Shown here: positions 16,528-23,830 of the stretch, piece after piece | Position numbering within the stretch: position 1 is the first letter of the stretch | Layout: every line of letters starts with the position of its first letter | NCBI GenBank assembly: GCA_902791695.1 | Contig: CADAWR010000005.1 | Span: 36,374 to 100,373, forward strand | From: an uncultured Bacteroidota bacterium | Lineage (GTDB): Bacteria > Bacteroidota > Bacteroidia > Bacteroidales > P3 | DNA: 64,000 nt | Reading direction: 5' to 3' | Position numbers and translations under genes: made by a program | The notes under the pieces: model-generated | The model's database searches: none | Told to the model about the DNA's origin: nothing | Seen by the model: only the letters and a program-made list of their open reading frames with translations

Positions 16528-16932
16528 TTATTGACGTTTCAGTATTTCTGTTACATTGTAGGTGGTGCCACCACCACTGACAGACACATATGATATTTTC
16601 AAAAACTCTTCTGTCAAAGATAGAATTTTTTCTTCTTTCCATTCAATGCTTCCGGTTCTTTGTATGCGGACGGTCTCGTCGTTGACTCTTTCCCATTTGC
16701 CTCTCAAACTGCCTGCCACAAAGTAATCACCATCCTCTGCATAACCAATACCAACTCCGACATCAACACCGTTGTCATGTTGCTCACCCTCGGAGTCTGT
16801 GTAGTAGCTTGTTCCATCAACAATTCTCCAATTGCCGACAATCAGGTCTTTGTCCTTGTCTTTGGAACATGACGATGCAAGCCCCAATGACGCGATGCAA
16901 AGCATCATTGCAAAAACTTTTATCACTTTCAT
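16528..16932 (-). CDS. Small lipocalin-like lipoprotein (tandem paralogue)
   Basis: This 134-aa protein begins MKVIKVFAMMLCIASLGLAS and then SCSKDKDKD, with a lipobox Cys at residue 22. IVGNWRIVDG opens the lipocalin-like domain, and RGKWERVNDETVRI and ILSLTEEFLKISY follow the same strand order as the neighbour at 16091. The signal regions of the two share LCIA(S/T)LGL...SCSKD while the mature parts have diverged. A 47-base gap separates them, so co-transcription is likely. No promoter match is clear upstream, where a palindromic element begins. Confidence 0.75.
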   Translation of the reverse strand: MKVIKVFAMMLCIASLGLASSCSKDKDKDLIVGNWRIVDGTSYYTDSEGEQHDNGVDVGVGIGYAEDGDYFVAGSLRGKWERVNDETVRIQRTGSIEWKEEKILSLTEEFLKISYVSVSGGGTTYNVTEILKRQ

Positions 16933-17082
16933 TATTTTTGTGGCCGTTTTATCCTGTTGCCTCTTCAGTTTTATAATGATTAAACTAATTTCGGCTTTCA
17001 GCCATTGAGCCGGAAGCCGATGTTATTTTGTAAGGGCATGAAGAAAGGCGTAAATCCTCTCTGTAAAACTGCCACTTATTTT

Positions 17083-17211
17083 GTTGGAAAGGTTGTCTGG
17101 AAATACCTGTGAGTAAAATAAGGGGAAAGGAATCACGCCTAAACGCGAACTTTCGCCAACTTATTCTCACTCGGTAATAACGTTTTCCAGACATTCTTCC
17201 AACGAGAACAA
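17083..17211 (+). repeat. Long imperfect palindromic intergenic element
   Basis: GTTGGAAaggtTGTCTGGAAA (17083-17103) continuing to ACC.GTGAGTAAAATAAG is mirrored by CTTATTCTCAC..GGTAATAACG and TTTTCCAGACATTCTTCCAAC (to 17211). The two arms cover most of 130 bases. The whole 16933-17289 gap holds no supportable gene. A 79-codon minus-strand frame across the palindrome lacks protein character. Confidence 0.5.
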
Positions 17212-17289
17212 AGCGTCCGCTCAATATTTATTTCTTATATTTCTACGTTTTATGTCATATTGTTTGTTTTCATAGTCTGACTGCAAAGA

Positions 17290-17658
17290 TTATAATTCAT
17301 TCATCATTTGCTCAATAACGGTCTTTACTTGCGGGATATCTTCTTTTAAGGTCAACAGCACCACCTCGGCATCAACTTCGAAATAATGGTGCGCTATTTT
17401 GTCTCTCATCCGCATAATTCCACCCCAATAGATATGGTCGTATTTGGGCAGCAACTCCCCATTTGACACTTTGTCGAGGTTTTTGACAGCCTCTCCAAGG
17501 GCTATCAGATTCATGCAGACAGCATCGAGAAGCAACATGCCACTGGGTGATGTAAGAAAGTCGTCTATGTCTTTCACTTTTGCCGAACGCTCGGTGATAG
17601 TGTCCAACAATGTCTGTATTTGTTTGAGGCTGCTTGATACCAGTTCTTTATCGTACAT
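17290..17658 (-). CDS. HepT-like ribonuclease toxin (DUF86)
   Basis: This 122-aa helical HEPN protein has the catalytic Rx4HxY motif as RDKIAHHY (about residues 83-90). It also has the family's LLLDAVCMNLIALGEAVKNL helix. HepT proteins cleave RNA and are kept silent by their partner nucleotidyltransferase MntA, which AMPylates the Tyr of the motif. The gene overlaps the upstream mntA-like gene by 11 bases, in the usual antitoxin-first order. The complete motif suggests an active toxin. Confidence 0.88.
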   Translation of the reverse strand: MYDKELVSSSLKQIQTLLDTITERSAKVKDIDDFLTSPSGMLLLDAVCMNLIALGEAVKNLDKVSNGELLPKYDHIYWGGIMRMRDKIAHHYFEVDAEVVLLTLKEDIPQVKTVIEQMMNEL

Positions 17659-17944
17659 ACACTCCCTCCTTTCTGATTCGCTCGCGGAGCACGGGGTTCA
17701 TATTGTCACGCACCCTGACGGTGTCCACTTTGCATCCTAAAAGTTTCTCCAATTCACTCTGAAAAAGATCCATGGTGAGAAAAGATAATGCATGCCCTTC
17801 GTAGCAGATGTCCACATCGCTGTCGTCGTTCTGCTCTCCACGAGCCACCGAGCCAAACACCCCAATCCGCTTGATTCCATAACGTTTTTCAGCATAGGGC
17901 ATAAAGTCATTCAACAGAGCCAATATGTCTTGTGTGCTTCTCAT
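17648..17944 (-). CDS. MntA-like minimal nucleotidyltransferase antitoxin
   Basis: This 98-aa protein carries the minimal nucleotidyltransferase signature GSx10DxD as GSVARGEQNDDSDVD (about residues 30-44), with a third acidic residue in CKVDTVRV. These are the residues MntA uses to transfer AMP to the HepT toxin. It precedes and overlaps hepT and is driven by the -7 box at 17965-17972. The pair is a complete type VII toxin-antitoxin module next to a palindromic element. Confidence 0.88.
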   Translation of the reverse strand: MRSTQDILALLNDFMPYAEKRYGIKRIGVFGSVARGEQNDDSDVDICYEGHALSFLTMDLFQSELEKLLGCKVDTVRVRDNMNPVLRERIRKEGVYVR

Positions 17945-17964
17945 CTTAAGATTTTTTCAATTTG

Positions 17965-17972
17965 CAAAGGTA
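17965..17972 (-). promoter_or_regulatory. -7 box (TACCTTTG) of the mntA-hepT operon
   Basis: The minus strand matches TAnnTTTG, 20 bases before the mntA-like ATG at 17944. Confidence 0.6.
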
Positions 17973-18058
17973 CGACTTTTATTTCAATTGACGAAATAAT
18001 TTTTCAGCTGCCCACACAATTTGGAGTGATAGGGGGTGCATGGATTCAAATTTTTTCG

Positions 18059-18066
18059 TATCTTTG
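18059..18066 (+). promoter_or_regulatory. -7 box (TATCTTTG) of the PAS protein gene
   Basis: Matches TAnnTTTG and lies inside the longer in-frame reading from 18040, so the true start must be downstream, at 18124. Confidence 0.65.
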
Positions 18067-18123
18067 TCGTTCATAAAAGCATTGGATGTCATTGTTATTT
18101 ATTTGATTTTAAATAGAGTATAT

Positions 18124-18489
18124 ATGGATATTTATTTTGAACACCTGAACAACATTGCCATTACTGTGTGCGACGCCGAGGGCAATGTGCTTGACATGAA
18201 CCAGCATAGCGCCGACGTGAACAGCCACGGCCACAAGATTATCGGCAACAACCTGATGGACTGCCACCCCGAGCCGGCGAAGACCAAGCTCAAAGGCCTG
18301 CTGGAGCATCAGCAGCTCAACGCCTACACTATCGAGAAGACCCTCGCCGACGGCAGCAAGGTGAAGAAACTCATATACCAGACCCCCTGGTGGAAAGAAG
18401 ACGGCCAGTTCGGCGGCCTTATTGAATACTCGATAGAGATACCCTTCGAGATGCCGCACTTCGTGCGCCAACCCAAACCCCAACAATGA
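18124..18489 (+). CDS. Single-domain PAS protein
   Basis: This 121-aa cytosolic protein starts at 18124. MDIYFEHLNNIAITVCDAEG is the first strand of a PAS fold, followed by VLDMNQHSADVN, GNNLMDCHPEPAKTKLKGLL (the typical PAS HP turn), YTIEKTLADGSKVKKLIYQT and a final strand GGLIEYSIEIP. No output domain is present, so it senses or binds a ligand and would act through a partner. Its stop overlaps the ATG of the outer-membrane barrel gene by 4 bases (ATGA), which ties the two in one operon. Confidence 0.8.
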   Translation: MDIYFEHLNNIAITVCDAEGNVLDMNQHSADVNSHGHKIIGNNLMDCHPEPAKTKLKGLLEHQQLNAYTIEKTLADGSKVKKLIYQTPWWKEDGQFGGLIEYSIEIPFEMPHFVRQPKPQQ

Positions 18490-21026
18490 AACGACTTGCT
18501 ATATTGATGATGCTGGCCCTGCCGATGTTTGCATGGGCTCAGCAAGGAACCGTTAAAGGGCGTGTGGTAGATGCACGCACGGGCGAGAATATCGAGTATG
18601 CCAACGTGGCGCTGCTCAAGGCCAAGGACTCGACGCTGGTGAACGGCACCGTGAGCGAGAGCAACGGCAGCTTCGCTGTGACAGCCCCTTATGGGCGCTA
18701 TCTGCTGCGCGTCACCTTCATGGGCTATGAGACCTACTTCCACAGCCAGCCTGTAACCCTCGGCGACAGCCGCAAGGAAGTCAGCGTGGGCAAGGTGCAG
18801 CTGAAGGGTCATTCCAAGACCATGGAGGCCGTGGAGATCAGCGCCGAGCGCTCGATGGTGGAATACCAGCTCGACAAGCGCGTCATCAACGTTGACAAGA
18901 ACCTCGTCACCGGCGGCGGCACTGCCAGCGACGTGCTGGAGCAGGTGCCCAGCGTGGCCATCGACAACGACGGCAACGTGACACTGCGCGGCTCATCCAA
19001 CGTCAAGGTGCTCGTCAACGGACGCCCCAGCGAACTGTTGGCCAGCGACCTCAGCACCCTGCTTGAGCAGATTCCCGCCTCGACGGTGGAGAACGTGGAG
19101 GTCATCACCAACCCCTCGGCAAAGTACGACCCCGAGGGCATGAGCGGTATCATCAATATCAAGCTCAAGGACAAGACCGCCGGAGCGCTGGGCCTGAACG
19201 GCGTGGTGAACCTCAACGCCGGTGCTCCGCTGCCATTCATGATACCCAAGGACAAGCAGCAGTTCATACCCACGGTGATGGGCAACGTGAGCCTCAACTA
19301 CACCACAGAGAAATACAACCTGTTCCTCAACATGGACGGCGGCCTGCGCCAGCGCGGCAACAAGTCGAACACCGACATAGAGTACTACAATGCCGACGGC
19401 ACCACTCGGTCGCACTACGACATCGACCAGTTCAGCGTCAACCCCAACTACATGGGCAGCGTGAAGGTGGGCGGCGAGTACTACTTCGACGACAAGAACA
19501 GCCTGTTGCTCAGCTACCAGCTGCGTGGCGGCAACCGCAAGCGCAACAGCGACATTACGGCCACGGATGTGTTCAACCCCAACGACTCGCTGCATTACGA
19601 CCAAAAGGGCACGGGCGACAACCGCAATGTCAACCACTCGGTCAATATGCTCTACACAAAGAAGTTCGACCGCAAGGACGAGGAGTTGACCCTGGATGCC
19701 ACCTTCAGCACCCGCAAAGTGAAGGGCGACGGCATGCAGGAACAGAACTATCGCGACGCCTTGGCACAGGCCGCCAACTACTACCGTCGCGACAGCGAGA
19801 CAGAGAACCACCACCAGGCGCTGAATGTCAAGCTCAACTGGCTGCGCCCCCTTGACACCTTCTTCGGCAAGGAGGGGTGGCGTCTGGAGACAGGCTATGA
19901 GGGCCGCATGGACTGGCCCAACCAGAAGGCTGACTACTACAGGAGTACAAGCACGACGGAGCATTTGTATGACTCCACCTCGTCGACGCATTTCGACTAC
20001 CGCCAGCAGGTGCATGCCATCTACGGCACGCTGGGTGGCAACCTCACCGAGCGCCTGTCGCTGCAGGGCGGCCTGCGCGGCGAATACGCCTCCATCTACG
20101 GCGAAGACCAGAACCACCCCAGCACAAAGCCTGTGGACAAGACCTATTGGCAGCTGTACCCCACGCTACACCTGTCGTACAAGTTCAGCGACATGCAGAG
20201 CATGCAGGTGAGCTACAGCCGCCGTGTGAGGCGTCCCCACATGTGGGACCTAAACCCCTACATGGATGTGCGCGAGGGTGACCAGCTGAGCTTCGGCAAC
20301 CCCAACCTCGACCCCGAATACACCAACGCCTTCGAGGTGAGCTACAACCTCGGTATCGACAAGGTCAACATCTTTACGTCGGCCTATTATCGGCAGACTA
20401 ACCACATGATTACACGTTATGGCTTTATGTGGACGCCGGAGAATGTTGAGCGATACGCCTGGTGGGAGCCTTATAACAGCCAGTATGACGGCTACCGCGC
20501 CTCGACGAGCTTCAACCTAAGCACAGGCTACAACTACGGCTTGGAGTTCATTGTCGACTGGCAGCCCTTCAACTGGTGGAAGCTCAACGTCAGCGTCAAC
20601 CTATACCAGAGCTATATCAAAGGCACCGAGTTGCTCGACAACCGCAGCACACAGTCGTTCCAGGCCAGCGGCAAGTTCAGCTCGTTCATGATGCTGCCCA
20701 AGGACTGGACGGTACAGCTCAGCGGCCAATACTGGGCACCGTGGCTCGACCTACAGACCACCATGGATCCGGGATATTGGCTTGACCTGGCGGTGAAGAA
20801 AGATGTGATGCAGAAACGCGGCACCATCAACCTGCGCGTCAGCGACGTGCTCTGCACCGGCGGCTGGGGCCATACCACCAAGGACGACCTAATGAACCGC
20901 ATTGTGAAGGCCAAGCGCCTGTCGCCGACAGTCACCGTGGGGTTCTCGTACAAAATCAACAACGGCCTGAAACAGCGCCAGCAACAGCAGGAAGAAGAGG
21001 GTGCCGACGAAAGCACAATATACTGA
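18486..21026 (+). CDS. Outer-membrane beta-barrel protein (TonB-dependent receptor-like, OMP_b-brl_3)
   Basis: This 846-aa protein has a signal peptide (MKRLAILMMLALPMFAWAQ). A CarboxypepD_reg-like domain follows (about residues 22-110, GTVKGRVVDARTGENIEYAN). Then comes a plug domain (GGGTASDVLEQVPSVAIDNDGNVTLRGSSNVKVLVNGRPS-type sequence, about 135-235) and a C-terminal barrel to the end. This is the OMP_b-brl_3 class of TonB-dependent-receptor relatives. The substrate is unknown. No SusD partner follows, so this is not a polysaccharide-utilisation pair. The polar C-terminus (QQQQEEEGADESTIY) departs from the usual terminal aromatic residue. Translationally coupled to the PAS gene. Confidence 0.88.
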   Translation: MKRLAILMMLALPMFAWAQQGTVKGRVVDARTGENIEYANVALLKAKDSTLVNGTVSESNGSFAVTAPYGRYLLRVTFMGYETYFHSQPVTLGDSRKEVSVGKVQLKGHSKTMEAVEISAERSMVEYQLDKRVINVDKNLVTGGGTASDVLEQVPSVAIDNDGNVTLRGSSNVKVLVNGRPSELLASDLSTLLEQIPASTVENVEVITNPSAKYDPEGMSGIINIKLKDKTAGALGLNGVVNLNAGAPLPFMIPKDKQQFIPTVMGNVSLNYTTEKYNLFLNMDGGLRQRGNKSNTDIEYYNADGTTRSHYDIDQFSVNPNYMGSVKVGGEYYFDDKNSLLLSYQLRGGNRKRNSDITATDVFNPNDSLHYDQKGTGDNRNVNHSVNMLYTKKFDRKDEELTLDATFSTRKVKGDGMQEQNYRDALAQAANYYRRDSETENHHQALNVKLNWLRPLDTFFGKEGWRLETGYEGRMDWPNQKADYYRSTSTTEHLYDSTSSTHFDYRQQVHAIYGTLGGNLTERLSLQGGLRGEYASIYGEDQNHPSTKPVDKTYWQLYPTLHLSYKFSDMQSMQVSYSRRVRRPHMWDLNPYMDVREGDQLSFGNPNLDPEYTNAFEVSYNLGIDKVNIFTSAYYRQTNHMITRYGFMWTPENVERYAWWEPYNSQYDGYRASTSFNLSTGYNYGLEFIVDWQPFNWWKLNVSVNLYQSYIKGTELLDNRSTQSFQASGKFSSFMMLPKDWTVQLSGQYWAPWLDLQTTMDPGYWLDLAVKKDVMQKRGTINLRVSDVLCTGGWGHTTKDDLMNRIVKAKRLSPTVTVGFSYKINNGLKQRQQQQEEEGADESTIY

Positions 21027-21450
21027 GCCACAAGTGCGCGACGCTGACGGGCGACACGAGGTGCTGGACCCTGTAAGGCGGAGATGGGTGGCGCTGACGC
21101 CCGAGGAGGGAGTCAGGCAGTGGGTTATAGTACTGCTGCATGAACACTACGGATATCCGCTGGAGCTGATGCAAGTGGAGGGTGCCATAACTGTCAACGG
21201 CATGACACGCCGGTGCGACATTGTGGTATATGATACGACAGGCGTCCCGCAGATGATTGTGGAGTGCAAAAAGCCCGATGTAGCCATCACACAGAAGGTG
21301 TGCGACCAGGCGTGCCGCTATAATACCGTGCTACGGGTGCCGTACCTGCTGCTAACCAATGGCAGACAGATGGTTACGGTCGAGGTTAACTTCACCAACG
21401 GGACATTGCGACAACTGCGTGAGCCTAACTATTATGTTAAAAAGAGTTAA
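21001..21450 (+). CDS. Stand-alone HsdR N-terminal-type nuclease domain protein
   Basis: This 149-aa protein is the N-terminal nuclease module of type I restriction HsdR subunits without helicase or specificity domains. The PD-(D/E)xK core reads MTRRCDIVVYDTTGVPQMIVECKKP (acidic D and E-x-K). It is then followed by VCDQACRYNTVLRVPYLLLTNG, the typical alpha/beta tail with a conserved Q and Y. Such stand-alone forms are widespread in Bacteroidetes and have no proven role. The start lies 26 bases inside the end of the barrel gene in another frame, so it is co-transcribed. Confidence 0.85.
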   Translation: MPTKAQYTEPQVRDADGRHEVLDPVRRRWVALTPEEGVRQWVIVLLHEHYGYPLELMQVEGAITVNGMTRRCDIVVYDTTGVPQMIVECKKPDVAITQKVCDQACRYNTVLRVPYLLLTNGRQMVTVEVNFTNGTLRQLREPNYYVKKS

Positions 21451-21488
21451 TTTTTGATCGTTTTTGGGCACTTCGTCGTCATATATAT

Positions 21489-21959
21489 ATGAAAAGGGCA
21501 GAAACACGTCAGCAATTGGTAGACCATTATCTGGACTACTATGCACTGGCGAAATCTATGCTCGATGATGACGACGATGCGCGAGATGCCGTGCAGGAAG
21601 CCTTGGCTCGGACAATGGCAATGCCACTGTTGAAGAAGCCTGTGGATTACTGCTACCAGACAGTGAGGCGTGTGGCGGTCGATATGTTGCGCTACAGGAT
21701 GCGCACAAAACCGCTGCAAGAAGAGTTAATGGCTGATGAGAGTAATGAGGCTGAAAGCTATACGACTTTGCTGGAGCGTGTGAGGAAGGTGCAAGAAGGG
21801 TTGCCGACAGCAATGAGGGCGTTGCTAAGGTTGCGCTACGAGAAAGAGCTCAGCTATACAGAGCTGGAGAAGCTCACAGGCCTAAGTGTCATAACCATAA
21901 GGCGCAGGCTCAAAGAAGCAAAACAAATGATGAAAGAACAATTGGAGGAAGAGATATGA
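21489..21959 (+). CDS. ECF-type RNA polymerase sigma factor
   Basis: This 156-aa sigma-70 family protein has region 2 around residues 10-75 (DHYLDYYALAKSMLDDDDDARDAVQEAL, then VDYCYQTVRRVAVDMLRYRMR). Region 4 lies around 100-150 (LPTAMRALLRLRYEKELSYT, LEKLTGLSVITIRRRLKEAKQ) with the helix-turn-helix. Only regions 2 and 4 are present, which defines the ECF class. The next two genes overlap by ATGA junctions, giving a sigma/membrane protein/secreted protein cassette. The upstream stretch TTTTTGGGCACTTCGTCGTC at 21462-21480 resembles ECF-type promoters and could be autoregulatory. Confidence 0.9.
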   Translation: MKRAETRQQLVDHYLDYYALAKSMLDDDDDARDAVQEALARTMAMPLLKKPVDYCYQTVRRVAVDMLRYRMRTKPLQEELMADESNEAESYTTLLERVRKVQEGLPTAMRALLRLRYEKELSYTELEKLTGLSVITIRRRLKEAKQMMKEQLEEEI

Positions 21960-22429
21960 AACAGGAGACCATCAAAGCACTGCTGGCCAAACGCAAGGCC
22001 GGCACGCTGACCGATGAAGAGCTGGAGATGCTGAACCGCTTGACGCGACGCGACGAAGTCGTCGCCGGAGCCGAACGGCAGGCCAAAGTCATAGTGACAC
22101 GCCGACGCAGGGCGCTGGCAGCATGTGTTGCCACGTTTGTCATGGCTGGTGCCGTCGGCCTACTATTTACACAGCGTCATGAGACCGTGCCGATGGTGGC
22201 ACAGAACGAGACTGTGGAGGAAATGCCAGAGGAAGAAGACATCATGACTCCGGTGGAAGTGGAGCCACAGCAGACCGCAGCGGTGAACGTGGAGAAGGCT
22301 GTGGCGCCGGCAAAGGCCGACAGGAAGCATACGACAAAACCCACGGCCGAAGACCCAGTGGTGATGTGCAACAGCCAGTGCGACGCCGACTCGGTGATAA
22401 GTGATATATGGAAATTCCTTACGGCATGA
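21956..22429 (+). CDS. Probable anti-sigma factor (membrane protein)
   Basis: This 157-aa protein has a cytoplasmic N-terminus with KAGTLTDEELEMLNRLTRRDEV. Then come one membrane segment (about residues 52-70, ALAACVATFVMAGAVGLLF) and a periplasmic tail rich in Glu, Val and Pro. Position directly after, and overlapping, an ECF sigma gene plus this topology argues for an anti-sigma role. It does not match the FecR or zinc-anti-sigma families by motif. The C-terminus carries CNSQCDADSVISDIWKFL, with two Cys that could sense redox. Function is inferred from context. Confidence 0.6.
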   Translation: MKQETIKALLAKRKAGTLTDEELEMLNRLTRRDEVVAGAERQAKVIVTRRRRALAACVATFVMAGAVGLLFTQRHETVPMVAQNETVEEMPEEEDIMTPVEVEPQQTAAVNVEKAVAPAKADRKHTTKPTAEDPVVMCNSQCDADSVISDIWKFLTA

Positions 22430-22887
22430 AGCGCATAGTCATATTTATTATGCTTATTGCCTCACTCGCAACCCAGGCACAGACCGACCTTTACAGCCGC
22501 TATGCGCAACATGCCGGTGTGAAGGTTGCATCGGTGTCGGGCTTCGCCATCGACAGCGTGTCGCGTGTAGACGTCACCGTCATCGAGGCAGTGGACGACG
22601 AAGGCTGGGGATGGATGAAGAGCGAGTTCTTCATCGGCGACTTGGCGCCGGAGCAAGAGATAGGCTTGCGCAAAGGAAACGACGTAGTACTCTTTGCGCG
22701 CCGCAGCAGAGCCAACCCTAAGGAAAATGCGCCAGTTGTGGACGAAGATATCGATGTGGCGGCAAGTTGCTACATGGGAGTATCATATCTGCAGCGAGCG
22801 GTGTATATTTTCTGTGCCGACAGCGAGGCCCAAAGTGACGCAATAGCCACCCTTCTGGTGAAAAAAATCATGCACTCGTCAAGGTAG
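22426..22887 (+). CDS. Secreted protein of the ECF cassette, unknown function
   Basis: This 153-aa protein starts at 22426, where ATGA overlaps the previous stop. An upstream in-frame ATG at 22408 would add six residues before the signal peptide MKRIVIFIMLIASLATQAQ. The mature protein has two beta-rich halves (VDVTVIEAVDDEGWGWMKSE, YLQRAVYIFCADSE) and no known motif. As the third, translationally coupled gene of the sigma cassette it is likely a periplasmic signal or target component. Confidence 0.6.
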   Translation: MKRIVIFIMLIASLATQAQTDLYSRYAQHAGVKVASVSGFAIDSVSRVDVTVIEAVDDEGWGWMKSEFFIGDLAPEQEIGLRKGNDVVLFARRSRANPKENAPVVDEDIDVAASCYMGVSYLQRAVYIFCADSEAQSDAIATLLVKKIMHSSR

Positions 22888-22990
22888 GCAGAAAAATATT
22901 TTTGATGCAGTAATTCCTATATAACAGCCATTTACCGCAGTAATACAGCATATATCTGAAAAAATATTTTGCCAGTTCAAAAAAAGTGCG

Positions 22991-22998
22991 TACTTTTG
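22991..22998 (+). promoter_or_regulatory. -7 box (TACTTTTG) of the tRNA-Asp/tmRNA region
   Basis: Matches TAnnTTTG, 39 bases before tRNA-Asp. No comparable box is seen directly before tmRNA, which may be co-transcribed. Confidence 0.6.
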
Positions 22999-23037
22999 CA
23001 CCCGCTTTTGAGAGATAAAGCACCAAAAAACAGGATT

Positions 23038-23115
23038 GGTCCGGTAGTTCAGTTTGGTTAGAATACATGCCTGTCACGCATGGGGTCGCGAGTTCGAGTC
23101 TCGTCCGGACCGCCA
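23038..23115 (+). tRNA. tRNA-Asp (GTC)
   Basis: GGTCCGG (23038-23044) pairs with CCGGACC (23105-23111). The anticodon arm CATGC/GCATG encloses CTGTCAC with anticodon GTC at 23073-23075. The T arm contains GTTCGAGTC. The 3' CCA (23113-23115) is encoded. Confidence 0.95.
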
Positions 23116-23126
23116 AACAAATCAAT

Positions 23127-23158
23127 AAAACAGCACTCACAACGAGCGCTGTTTTGTT
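23127..23158 (+). terminator. Hairpin between tRNA-Asp and tmRNA
   Basis: AAAACAGC (23127-23134) pairs with GCTGTTTT (23148-23155), with CTC/GAG extending it. It may end the tRNA message or mark a processing site before ssrA. Confidence 0.6.
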
Positions 23159-23162
23159 ATCC

Positions 23163-23554
23163 GGGGCTGCTTGGTTTTGACAGCAGGGATAATGGGTTTG
23201 TAAGCATGCAGGCTGACGCGCCAGAAGCCTTGAACACAGACGCAAAACAATAATTGGCGAAAACAACTACGCTCTCGCTGCCTAACCGAAGCACAGTAAG
23301 TTCGGCTTAATTCCCGCGCAAGGCGCAGGAACGAGACATCTCCCAGCCGCCCCGACCGTCGGCTGCTGACCCGGAGGTGCAGGTAAAGACGGGATAGCCG
23401 GTGCGACACCTCTACACGCCGGTGAAAAAACAGAGGATAAGGGCGGCCTTGGGTGCCGACGTCCGGAGCCGCCACGAAAACCAACCATCGGATAAGCATG
23501 TAGAAAGCACATCTGTTAACTGTTTGGACGGCGGTTCGACTCCGCCCAGCTCCA
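23163..23554 (+). ncRNA. ssrA: tmRNA (10Sa RNA)
   Basis: The 5' end GGGGCTG (23163-23169) pairs with CAGCTCC (23547-23553) to form the tRNA-like acceptor, and GGTTCGACTCC just before it is the T arm. The tag frame at 23256-23285 reads GENNYALAA then TAA. This matches the Bacteroidetes tmRNA tag, marking stalled-ribosome products for proteolysis. Pseudoknot-like GC-rich repeats fill 23310-23460. Roughly 392 nt, normal for the group. Mature ends are by pairing, not experiment. Confidence 0.95.
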
Positions 23555-23555
23555 C

Positions 23556-23585
23556 AAAGAGAGACCACAAAAAGGCCTCTCTTTT
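23556..23585 (+). terminator. Terminator of tmRNA
   Basis: AAAGAGAG with CC (23556-23566) pairs with GG and CTCTCTTT (23574-23584), ending in a short U-run. The next gene starts only 17 bases later. Confidence 0.75.
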
Positions 23586-23601
23586 AGCAAAACAACAAGC
23601 G

Positions 23602-23811
23602 ATGGATACAGAGAACACCAAAAAGGATTACATCGTTCCACGGCTGACAGTTGTCAGCTTCAAGGCCGAACGTGGCTACTTTGTAAGCGGCTATGTGGTG
23701 CAAATGAACCTTATGCAAGAGGAAATTGTGGCCGAAGAAGAGGCTGCCCGGCAGATGGAATACTATTCCGTACAGGAGAATTGGCACAGCGGCGGCGATT
23801 TCTGGTACTAA
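23602..23811 (+). CDS. 69-aa small acidic protein, unknown function
   Basis: MDTENTKKDYIVPRLTVVSF opens this 69-residue protein, followed by KAERGYFVSGY, a run of Glu and Ala, and an aromatic/glycine end SGGDFWY. I recall many short Bacteroidales proteins of the form Y(I/V)xPxLTVVSFKxERG, usually beside surface lipoprotein genes, but I cannot name a family. There is no signal peptide. The gene lies 17 bases after the tmRNA terminator with no -7 box between. It precedes the fimbrillin-like lipoprotein by 19 bases, so the two are likely co-transcribed. Confidence 0.65.
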   Translation: MDTENTKKDYIVPRLTVVSFKAERGYFVSGYVVQMNLMQEEIVAEEEAARQMEYYSVQENWHSGGDFWY

Positions 23812-23830
23812 CCAATAAGCACTCGAACCA

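Noticed and set aside
16985-17224. 79-codon minus-strand frame in the 17.0-17.2 kb gap
   Set aside because: It runs across the palindromic element, is Arg/Ser-rich and has no signal, domain or promoter.
18040-18123. Hydrophobic N-terminal extension of the PAS protein
   Set aside because: The -7 box lies within it, so the extension would not be transcribed.
18993-20117. 374-codon minus-strand frame opposite the outer-membrane barrel gene
   Set aside because: Valine/alanine-rich antisense shadow with no start context.
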